64,000 nt of DNA, taken from contig JAHRVQ010000086.1 in the NCBI GenBank assembly GCA_019090615.1, positions 52,891-116,890 of the forward strand, given 5' to 3'. Below, one piece after another: positions 57,328 to 64,000 of this stretch. Origin of the DNA: Pseudomonadales bacterium (GTDB lineage: Bacteria; Pseudomonadota; Gammaproteobacteria; Pseudomonadales; Azotimanducaceae). A program made the translations under genes and the position numbers. Each line of letters begins with the position of its first letter. The first letter of the stretch is position 1. A model generated the notes under the pieces. That model had not been told where the DNA came from. It made no database searches and saw only the letters and a list, made by a program, of their open reading frames with translations.

Positions 57328-58059
57328 ATGACAGAACTAGCAGGCAAGGTGGCACTAGTCACAGGCGCAGCAAGAGGCCAGGGTGCCGCAGAAGCAAGAT
57401 TATTTGCTAACGCAGGGGCAACAGTCTTCCTCACGGATGTACTCGATGCCGACGGCGAAAAGACCGCCGCAGATATTGGTGGGCATTATCTTCATCTGGA
57501 TGTAACTTCAGAGTCAGAGTGGGCTGCCGTAGTAGGAGAAATAATGGACCAACATGGCAGACTTGATATCCTGATGAATAATGCAGGTATTTTTAAGCCT
57601 GCAAGATTACTTAAAACAAGCCTGGAAATGTGGAATCAAACAGTTGCTATCAATCAGACAGGAGTATTTCTTGGCATGCGCACCGCTGCGGAAGCGATGA
57701 TCAAAGCCGGTAACGGTGGTTCAATCATCAATACTTCATCGATTGCAGGGCTCCAGGGTGAATTTGGTGCTACCGCCTATGGCGCCACAAAATGGGCCCT
57801 CACCGGCATGACCCGCACCGTGGCAAAAGAATTAGGTAAGTACGAAATTCGCGTCAATTCAATCCACCCCGGCGTTATTGTCACCGATATGGTCAGCGAA
57901 ATGGTGGATGGTAAAACAGAGCAAATGGCCTCGCGGCAACCTATCCAGCGTCTGGGAGAACCTGAAGATATCGCTCAAATGGCATTATTTCTGGCATCAG
58001 AGCGATCTAGCTACTGCACTGGGCAGGCATTTACAGTAGACGGTGGTGTTCACGGTTAA
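57328..58059 (+). CDS. short-chain dehydrogenase/reductase (SDR)
   Basis: Classical SDR of about 243 residues. TGAARGQGAAEARL (cofactor loop), ILMNNAG, catalytic Ser in INTSSIAGLQ and YGATK as YxxxK, ending TGQAFTVDGGVHG. The pattern resembles 3-alpha(20-beta)-hydroxysteroid dehydrogenase and cyclic-alcohol dehydrogenases. I chose the ATG at 57328 by family alignment; in-frame ATGs at 57289, 57292 and 57316 are possible. It faces the Baeyer-Villiger monooxygenase operon, for which it could supply the cyclic ketone. Confidence 0.88.
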   Translation: MTELAGKVALVTGAARGQGAAEARLFANAGATVFLTDVLDADGEKTAADIGGHYLHLDVTSESEWAAVVGEIMDQHGRLDILMNNAGIFKPARLLKTSLEMWNQTVAINQTGVFLGMRTAAEAMIKAGNGGSIINTSSIAGLQGEFGATAYGATKWALTGMTRTVAKELGKYEIRVNSIHPGVIVTDMVSEMVDGKTEQMASRQPIQRLGEPEDIAQMALFLASERSSYCTGQAFTVDGGVHG

Positions 58060-58257
58060 ATGGCCTAACAACCTGGCAGCAGCAAAAGCTATATCACTTC
58101 TGCTTTATTCTATCATTATCAGATGCCCAAAAATCAACCGCATACTGATACATAAATAGCTTAAAGCAGAGGTGGTACAATTAGGTGGTATTAGGTGGTA
58201 ATAGCACAGCAACGGGCGTAAACACCCGCGCGGCATTTTTACCACGTCAAACCGACT

Positions 58258-59364
58258 TTATGTGGCCGCTGTACATGCAAAAGGTACACCCACTTTATCA
58301 CCCACATTACGTAAGGTCTGAACCAACGAACCAGGATATGAGACTACGCCACTGGTACGTCGCGCATCCATCGCCAGCTGTTCCAGTTCACCAGGCAGAT
58401 AGACCTTTTGTCCTGGCAAGGCACTTTCTTCACCAGCTAGCCTAAGCTGACGAACCATCTCTTCAATATCATCATAGTATTCGTCAATACTGCGAAATAA
58501 CCCAGGATCAATCAGATTAAAAAATTGTCCACGTCGGCCAATCGCAACATCGCCGGTATGCGCCGAGCCCGATAAAATGCCTGCCAGAATATTCGAAGCA
58601 GTAGACAGACCAATGCCTTTATAACCGCCAATGGCCGGAATAATTCCCTTTAGTGCCTCATCAGGGTCTACCGTGGGTTGTCCTTCACTGGTTTGAAAAC
58701 CCCATTCCTGAGGAATTTCACGGCCTTCAGAACGCGCCCTTAGCACCTTACCCAGGGCCACTGGTGTCATTGCCATATCTAGAACAATCGGCGGCGCATC
58801 ACGGCGCGGAAAGGTCCAGACAATGGGGTTATTTCCCAACAGACGGCGACTAGCGCCGAATGGTGCCAGCGTAGGTACGCTGGTTGTTGCGCCGTAACAG
58901 ATAAAACCGGCTTTGGCAGCATGATAAGGATAGTTTGCACCACAACCCCAATCGTTGGAATTACGAATAACACCCACCACAATACCGGATGTTTTTGCCA
59001 CTTCGATTAGATGCTCCATAAACCGAGTCACCACCAGTTGACCCAGGCCATGATTGCCATCAGCAACAATGGCGGCAGGCGTTTGTTTAATTATTTTTAA
59101 TTGTGCCTTTGGGTCGGTCGAACCATCCTTAAACCAGTTAACATACCAGCTTACGCGCTGAAAACCGTGGGTATCAACACCACGCAAATCAGACCAGAGC
59201 TGATTGTCGACCACGGTTGAGGCATCAACTTCACTCATACCCGCAGCAACATAAACTGCAGTTCCCCAGAGCTTTAACTCATCCAGTCGATAACTTGCCG
59301 GCGCCTCGGTTGGCTTACCCGTCGGTTTATCATCGCGGATACCCGGCAGAATTTCTTTACTCAT
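58258..59364 (-). CDS. Ldh-family malate/L-lactate dehydrogenase-type oxidoreductase
   Basis: NAD(P)-dependent dehydrogenase of the LDH2/MDH2 family (368 aa), unrelated to classical lactate dehydrogenase. Characteristic segments: LWSDLRGVDTHGFQRVSWYV with the catalytic His, GIVVGVIRNSNDWGCGANYPYHAAKAGFI, GNNPIVWTFP and PPIVLDMAMTPVALGKV. AGGGA precedes the ATG. It is the last gene of a four-gene minus-strand operon, 55 bp after the amidohydrolase gene. The substrate is probably a 2-hydroxyacid or 2-oxoacid made by the upstream enzymes. Confidence 0.9.
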   Translation of the reverse strand: MSKEILPGIRDDKPTGKPTEAPASYRLDELKLWGTAVYVAAGMSEVDASTVVDNQLWSDLRGVDTHGFQRVSWYVNWFKDGSTDPKAQLKIIKQTPAAIVADGNHGLGQLVVTRFMEHLIEVAKTSGIVVGVIRNSNDWGCGANYPYHAAKAGFICYGATTSVPTLAPFGASRRLLGNNPIVWTFPRRDAPPIVLDMAMTPVALGKVLRARSEGREIPQEWGFQTSEGQPTVDPDEALKGIIPAIGGYKGIGLSTASNILAGILSGSAHTGDVAIGRRGQFFNLIDPGLFRSIDEYYDDIEEMVRQLRLAGEESALPGQKVYLPGELEQLAMDARRTSGVVSYPGSLVQTLRNVGDKVGVPFACTAAT

Positions 59365-59419
59365 AGATCATTCCCTATCACTGTTATCGCTTATAGCTGT
59401 ATATATTGTCTGCATGAAC

Positions 59420-60562
59420 CTAAGAAGTGGCTTCAGGCAATTTGCTGACATCAATGTCATATAGATCAATTGCGTTTTGAAAACATAATTGCTCCACTTC
59501 AGCTTCAGGCACACCCGCCATGATTTCTTTCAGGATCGGCATGGAATTAGGCCAAATAGAATCATGGTGAGGGTAATCATTACCCCAGGCCAAATTTTTA
59601 AGACCAATTTCGTGACGAGTTCGCGCACCGATTTCATCATCTTCAAAGGTAATGGTGAAATTACGATGAAAGTATTCGCTCGGCTTCATGGTGAGATAAT
59701 CAACGGCATAAGATGGCGCTCGATAGGTTGCATGATCTAGTCGCTTTAAGATATGCGCCATCCAGCCTGTTTCATATTCCGCCAGGACGAACCTTAAGCG
59801 GGGAAAACGTTCAAGTACACCACCGCAGATAAGATCAATCATGCTATTCACAATAGTGCCATGCGCCATGGTATAACCTTTAATTGTTGTCCCAGGTGCA
59901 CCCCAATGTTCTGGTAGACCGCCATCTAACGAAGTACCAACAAAAATATGCATGGTAAGGGGCACACCCATTTCTTCTGCCGCAGCCCAAAATGGATCAT
60001 AATCTTCATGACAATAGGGCCGGTCAGGAGAAACGTGCGCTGGAATCATAAAACCTTTAACCCCTTTAAGTGCTGCCCGCTGCATTTCTGCAATGGCTGC
60101 ATTCACATCAGGCAGCGGCAAACAGCCAATCCCTACCAGTCGTTCTGGCGCCACTGAGCAATAGTCTACGCTCCAGTCATTATGCGATTCAAAGGTTGCT
60201 TTGAGTACTTCAAGATCATCAATCGACCAGGTAAACATATTCAAACTGGGGTACATCACTTCACCGCAAATACCATCCTGTAGCTGCTCCTGAAGCCGAA
60301 CGGTAGGATTAAGTACACCAGGGTTAAGGCCTTCATAACCCTGATCAATCAATTGCTGGGTTTTTGGGTCATCCAGTCGTTTACCCGCAACACCGAGCCT
60401 ACCCACCGGTATTTTCATACCGCTCGGCAATACCAGCCAGTCACCTGGCTTGTTTTTCACCTTAGAATCTATACGGGGGGCTCGATCACCGAAGTGACTG
60501 GCCAGATTGTCATAAACTTCTCTTGCTTCTACGAAATGTGAATCGCATGAATAATAGCGCAT
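59420..60562 (-). CDS. amidohydrolase family protein (ACMSD-like)
   Basis: Metal-dependent hydrolase or decarboxylase of the amidohydrolase_2 type (380 aa). It begins with RYYSCDSHFVEAREVYDNL, where the usual DxHxH is reduced to DSHxxE. It has His in MIPAHVSPDRPYCHEDYDPFW and PLTMHIFVG, and the metal Asp in NLAWGNDYPHHDSIWPNS. This pattern is frequent in catabolic clusters for aromatic or cyclic compounds. AGGAG precedes the ATG. It is third of four genes in the monooxygenase operon. Confidence 0.9.
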   Translation of the reverse strand: MRYYSCDSHFVEAREVYDNLASHFGDRAPRIDSKVKNKPGDWLVLPSGMKIPVGRLGVAGKRLDDPKTQQLIDQGYEGLNPGVLNPTVRLQEQLQDGICGEVMYPSLNMFTWSIDDLEVLKATFESHNDWSVDYCSVAPERLVGIGCLPLPDVNAAIAEMQRAALKGVKGFMIPAHVSPDRPYCHEDYDPFWAAAEEMGVPLTMHIFVGTSLDGGLPEHWGAPGTTIKGYTMAHGTIVNSMIDLICGGVLERFPRLRFVLAEYETGWMAHILKRLDHATYRAPSYAVDYLTMKPSEYFHRNFTITFEDDEIGARTRHEIGLKNLAWGNDYPHHDSIWPNSMPILKEIMAGVPEAEVEQLCFQNAIDLYDIDVSKLPEATS

Positions 60563-60683
60563 GAATAACTCCTGTTGTGCTTAAAAATTGCAGCTTACGA
60601 ACAACTAAAGACAAATCGCTCGATTAAATAGTCAGCTAATATCTGGGTTTATAGGTGGAATATCTCTTTAATTGGCTCGCCAA

Positions 60684-61727
60684 TCATAGACCCGTTACAT
60701 TGTCAGGGTCAGGACTCAACTGACCAGATTCAACCTGTTTCACTACCGCGGTCAAAGCGGCATGGGTTGGCGCAGCAACACCCGCTTGTTCACCTTTGCT
60801 TGCGACCAAACCGTTAATAAAATCAATTTCTGTACGTCGCCCTTTGATAATATCCTGACCTGTTGAAGGTCGGCCTTTTTCAGTCATACGTTTAGTTGAT
60901 TTAATCATCACAGCTTCCAGTTCAGCTAATGCATCCACGTCACCTGCAGCCGCCGCAACCCACTTTTCAGCCGGCCTGCCGTTTAGTTTTTCTAATTCAT
61001 AGCCCAATGCCTGACCGACCTTAATGGCTTCGCCGGCCAATCTAATAGCTAGCCGCCGTGGAATTTCCAGGGCATACATTTCTCGATTACTTAAGCCGGT
61101 ACAGGCGGAGATACCATTACCCATAGCGTTCAAAACCAGTTTTGACCAACGTTCACCCCATAAATCAGTCGTCACTTTGGCACTATCTACGTTAGACAGT
61201 AGATTCGCCAGTAACTCTGCCCGTGGTGTAACTCGACCATGGACTTCACCTACACGAAAAACGGTATACCCTGGTCCACCAGGCTGGATCGTTCGCACTA
61301 CATGGCCCGCCTTAAAGGCATCTACACCAATGGTGCTGGCAATACAACCTAACACTTTACCCCAACCTACAACACTGGCAATAATTTCTTCGTTAATACT
61401 ATTTTGTAACGATACAACATAACCGTTAGGTGCCAGATATTGGGCAATCATCATGGTCGCCCACTCTGTATCATAGGATTTTGTGCAGATAAACGCGATA
61501 TCGATTGGCCGAGTATGCAGGTGCTGAACTTCATGCAGGTGCAGTGCATTGACCTTAACCGTATGCTCCCCCTGAGTACCGCTCAATTTAATACCGTCAG
61601 CCTTTATCGCTTCAATATGGTCAGGCCAGGGATCAATCAGAGTTACCTCCTGACCAGAACGGGCAATATGCCCTCCCACATAGGCACCGACAGCGCCTGC
61701 TCCCATGAACACAATATGTTGTTGCAA
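60684..61727 (-). CDS. ketopantoate-reductase-like (PanE/ApbA) oxidoreductase
   Basis: NADPH-dependent 2-oxoacid reductase of the PanE fold (347 aa). The Rossmann motif is FMGAGAVGAYVGGHIARSGQEVTLID, and the catalytic Lys is in WSKLVLNAMGNGISACTG. The start is a TTG at 61727, with GAGGAG at correct spacing and no suitable ATG before the Rossmann loop. It lies in an operon with a Baeyer-Villiger monooxygenase, an amidohydrolase and an Ldh-type dehydrogenase, so a catabolic rather than pantothenate role is likely. Confidence 0.9.
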   Translation of the reverse strand: MQQHIVFMGAGAVGAYVGGHIARSGQEVTLIDPWPDHIEAIKADGIKLSGTQGEHTVKVNALHLHEVQHLHTRPIDIAFICTKSYDTEWATMMIAQYLAPNGYVVSLQNSINEEIIASVVGWGKVLGCIASTIGVDAFKAGHVVRTIQPGGPGYTVFRVGEVHGRVTPRAELLANLLSNVDSAKVTTDLWGERWSKLVLNAMGNGISACTGLSNREMYALEIPRRLAIRLAGEAIKVGQALGYELEKLNGRPAEKWVAAAAGDVDALAELEAVMIKSTKRMTEKGRPSTGQDIIKGRRTEIDFINGLVASKGEQAGVAAPTHAALTAVVKQVESGQLSPDPDNVTGL

Positions 61728-61790
61728 AATATCTCCTCGGCTAAATCAGCCTCTGCTTAACCTGTCTACCTAAATGCCTGCTTAAAATAC

Positions 61791-63503
61791 TTATTTAAAA
61801 TGAAAACCCTGGTAATTATGATCCGCGACCTGGGTGAGCCGCTCGCGATACCGCAATGCACCACCATTGTAGATAAGATATCTAAGCTTATCATGACCTG
61901 CAACATTTGAATTAAATCCAGTAAACCAGGAGCGGGTAGAAGCCAATAACGAGGTATTAAAAGCTTCCCTGACATCCACCCCCCAACCGGCTTCTGCTTC
62001 AGCACTGGTTTCAATCCGGTTATATTTATGTTGTTGAATATACTTCATTAATTCCGTTGCCCAATCCACCGCTTCTTCAATACCACGGGGAAAATTAGTG
62101 GTTACCGAACCCGCCTGGGGACCTGCCAGGGTAAGCAGGTTCGGAAATCCGGCGGTTTGTAGTCCAAGGTAAGTAATAGGACCATCGAGCCATTTGTCTG
62201 ACAATTTTTGACCTTCTGAGCCAGTGAATTCAATCCGATCAAAAGCACCGGTAACGGCATCAAAACCTGTTGCATAGATGATAATATCGAAGCCACGATC
62301 ACAGTCGCTGGTACGAATACCAGTTTCTGTAATACTTTCGATGGGGGTTTTATTAATATCCACCAGGTGTACATTGTCGCGGTTATAGGCTTCAAAATAC
62401 CGCGTTTCCAGTGGTACCCGGCGGGTACCAAAACCATGGTCTTTGGGAATCAACTGCTCGGCTAAATCCGGATCATTGACCCGTTGACGTATCTTGTCTG
62501 CAATAAACCTGGAATATTCAGCATTAATGTTCTCATCTACCAATACATCACGAAAGTTACCAAACCAAACCCCAAAGCCGGGCGAACGATATAACTGTTC
62601 CCAAAATTCCAGCCGATCCTGCTCTGAAACTTCTTCAAACCGCCGCCGATCAGGGCCATGAATAAAACCACCTGGGGTCTGACGACAACGTTCAAATATA
62701 TCATCATAACTGGCCTTAATCCTGGCCTGAGTCTCCGCGTCAATTTTGCTATTATGCAATGGTGCGCACCAGTTCGGCCGGCGTTGAAATACCGTTAAAT
62801 CGCCCACTTTATCGGCAATTTCTGAAATCACCTGCACCCCAGTAGCACCGGTGCCAATCACGGCCACGCGTTTATCCTTTAAGTCTACCGGCTCATGCGG
62901 CCAGGCACAGGTATGAAAAGACTGGCCTTTAAATGTATCAACGCCGCTATAACGCGGCAAGGTGGGCGCCGACAACATCCCAATTGCAGTTATCAAAAAC
63001 CGTGTAGTAAAGGTCCGACCATCATCAACACAAACGGTCCAGAATTCCTTTTCGTCATCAAAGGAAGATGACTTGACCCTACAGTCAAATTGCATATGGT
63101 CACGCAGATCAAATCTATCCACAACATGGTTCAAATAACGCAAGGTTTCAGGTTGACCCGCAAAATGCTCACTCCAATCCCATTCAGCCAGCAATTCTTT
63201 CGAAAACGAATAACCATAGGTATAACTCTCAGAATCAAACCTTGCCCCTGGATAACGGTTCCAGTACCAGGTTCCGCCTGCACCACCGCCAGCTTCCAGC
63301 ACTGTCGCTGACATACCCAGTTCAAGCAACTTATGCAGTTGATAAATACCACTAACGCCAGCGCCTATTATAAGCGCGTCATACTGGGGCTGATTTTGTC
63401 CCGCCGAATAACCCGTAGCAGAACTTTTTTTAGTACTTTGTTTAGTACTTTGCGTTGAACTTTGCCTCGAACCATCCGTCGAGCTATCAATCGAATTACC
63501 CAT
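61791..63503 (-). CDS. type I Baeyer-Villiger monooxygenase
   Basis: FAD/NADPH monooxygenase of 570 residues that inserts oxygen next to a ketone. FAD Rossmann motif IIGAGVSG (residues 45-52), NADPH motif VIGTGATG (215-222) and, between them, the diagnostic BVMO fingerprint FKGQSFHTCAWP (191-202; FxGxxxHxxxWP). GGTWYWNRYPGARFD is also typical of cyclohexanone/steroid-type BVMOs. A Ser/Thr/Gln/Lys-rich N-terminal leader of about 35 residues is partly a 12-bp DNA repeat. AAGGGA precedes the ATG. First gene of the four-gene operon ending at 58258. Substrate unknown. Confidence 0.94.
   Translation of the reverse strand: MGNSIDSSTDGSRQSSTQSTKQSTKKSSATGYSAGQNQPQYDALIIGAGVSGIYQLHKLLELGMSATVLEAGGGAGGTWYWNRYPGARFDSESYTYGYSFSKELLAEWDWSEHFAGQPETLRYLNHVVDRFDLRDHMQFDCRVKSSSFDDEKEFWTVCVDDGRTFTTRFLITAIGMLSAPTLPRYSGVDTFKGQSFHTCAWPHEPVDLKDKRVAVIGTGATGVQVISEIADKVGDLTVFQRRPNWCAPLHNSKIDAETQARIKASYDDIFERCRQTPGGFIHGPDRRRFEEVSEQDRLEFWEQLYRSPGFGVWFGNFRDVLVDENINAEYSRFIADKIRQRVNDPDLAEQLIPKDHGFGTRRVPLETRYFEAYNRDNVHLVDINKTPIESITETGIRTSDCDRGFDIIIYATGFDAVTGAFDRIEFTGSEGQKLSDKWLDGPITYLGLQTAGFPNLLTLAGPQAGSVTTNFPRGIEEAVDWATELMKYIQQHKYNRIETSAEAEAGWGVDVREAFNTSLLASTRSWFTGFNSNVAGHDKLRYLIYNGGALRYRERLTQVADHNYQGFHFK
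63430..63465. repeat. 12-bp in-frame repeat in the monooxygenase leader
   Basis: TTAGTACTTTGT at 63430-63441 is repeated with one change at 63442-63453, and a diverged copy follows at 63454-63465. It encodes the STKQSTK part of the low-complexity N-terminus. Confidence 0.8.
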
Positions 63504-64000
63504 ACAGCACGCTTCCCTTTTAGTGATAAATCCTGATATACAAATACCACTATAAACAAGCGTTGGTCTGCTTGTCGAATAAGCTAACAGGTGACTATGT
63601 TACAACCACCCATAGATTAATCATTTAACCTCACAACACCCTGGCAATATTGAAATTTGGCTACGCCTATATCCTATACCCTATATAATATTTACACAGA
63701 AACCATTAAACAGAAACAATTCAAGTGACTAGCAAATTCATCTCATTCTACGGTGTGTTTTTGTCACCTTTTTATCGTTCGCAATCACATAACTTTAACT
63801 TTTGACCTCAAAGGCGTAGTATTCGCCATCGCTAATGGCAAGTGTACGATTGATCACTGATATTAGCGAGGGGCTTACATTCTTAAATCCATTTCAAAAT
63901 CAACAAACCCGTTGGGATAGATAATTCGGCTGTAGATGTAGATGTAGATGTAGATGTAGATGTAGATGTAGATGCACATGTAGATGTAGATGTAGATGTA
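63504..64000. other. gene-poor right end with hexanucleotide repeat
   Basis: About 500 bp with no supported gene apart from what the repeat may hide. The part next to the monooxygenase is AT-rich and must include its promoter (minus strand). Near the edge, one minus-strand frame is open from 64000 to a TAA at 63875-63877. It would be about 41 residues: the hexanucleotide repeat read as Tyr-Ile pairs, then SRIIYPNGFVDFEMDLRM. It could be the C-terminus of a gene beginning beyond the window, but nothing confirms it. Confidence 0.35.
63931..64000. repeat. (TGTAGA)n hexanucleotide repeat, cut by the window edge
   Basis: Eleven 6-bp units plus four bases, all TGTAGA except one TGCACA at 63973-63978. 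The array runs to the last base, so its true length is unknown. The only stop-free plus-strand frame gives Val-Asp repeats; the minus strand is open in three frames (Tyr-Ile, Thr-Ser, His-Leu). Confidence 0.97.

Noticed and set aside
60684..61727. Assigning panE as the pantothenate-pathway gene
   Set aside because: It sits in a catabolic operon with a BVMO and an amidohydrolase, and no other pantothenate gene is near.

Overview
This window reads as a chromosomal segment of a Gram-negative bacterium, most likely a marine or aquatic gammaproteobacterium. Pointers are an E. coli-type phosphoenolpyruvate carboxylase, PurT, a three-subunit Na+-pumping oxaloacetate decarboxylase, a TolC-family outer-membrane protein, a DUF560/Slam-like outer-membrane barrel, and many acyl-CoA, CoA-transferase and flavoprotein catabolic genes. 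A Cellvibrionales/Spongiibacteraceae-like source is possible, but that is only inference from gene content. I see no rRNA, tRNA, CRISPR array, phage gene, transposase or plasmid replication gene.

Layout. 1-2417: an M16 peptidase cut by the left edge. 2488-10821 (minus): an exported TPR-CHAT protease-like protein followed by a TIGR03032-family protein 6 bp downstream, then a TolC-family protein and an Hsp70-like protein. 11044-13160: a TcuA-like flavoprotein and a lysophospholipid acyltransferase-like protein. 13246-22670: an orphan histidine-kinase-like protein, a zinc-ribbon protein, an SDR, ppc and purT (3' ends overlapping), an acyl-CoA dehydrogenase, a stand-alone cyclic-nucleotide-binding domain and an enoyl-CoA hydratase. 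22869-30687 (minus): a tight three-gene operon of a Slam/DUF560-like outer-membrane barrel, a FecR-domain protein with a TbpB-like C-terminal barrel, and a 1544-residue lipoprotein built from a duplicated module; it ends at a strong hairpin terminator. This is the best candidate for a poorly described system. 31228-41301: a DUF3501/Fe-S pair, an alpha/beta hydrolase, a class IV aminotransferase, a biotin carboxylase, an aldehyde dehydrogenase, a CoA transferase and a pseudouridine synthase. 41384-44907: oadGAB. 45109-53859: a small lipoprotein, an arylsulfotransferase-like protein with an SBF symporter, an alcohol dehydrogenase, a hydrolase and a fused indolepyruvate:ferredoxin oxidoreductase. 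54133-63503: an enoyl-CoA hydratase, a membrane AraC regulator, a DUF2147 protein, an SDR, and a four-gene catabolic operon (Baeyer-Villiger monooxygenase, PanE-like reductase, amidohydrolase, Ldh-family dehydrogenase).

Metabolically, PEP carboxylase makes oxaloacetate while OadGAB can turn it into pyruvate and a Na+ gradient; an SBF-type Na+ symporter nearby could spend that gradient. The scattered acyl-CoA genes, the 2-oxoacid:ferredoxin oxidoreductase and the monooxygenase cluster suggest heterotrophic use of amino acids and cyclic or aliphatic compounds.

The most striking window-wide signal is not a gene. Short perfect or near-perfect tandem duplications (6-21 bp, usually 2-4 copies) recur at gene ends, at one gene start, in signal peptides and in linkers. 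Inside genes their period is a multiple of three; between genes it often is not.
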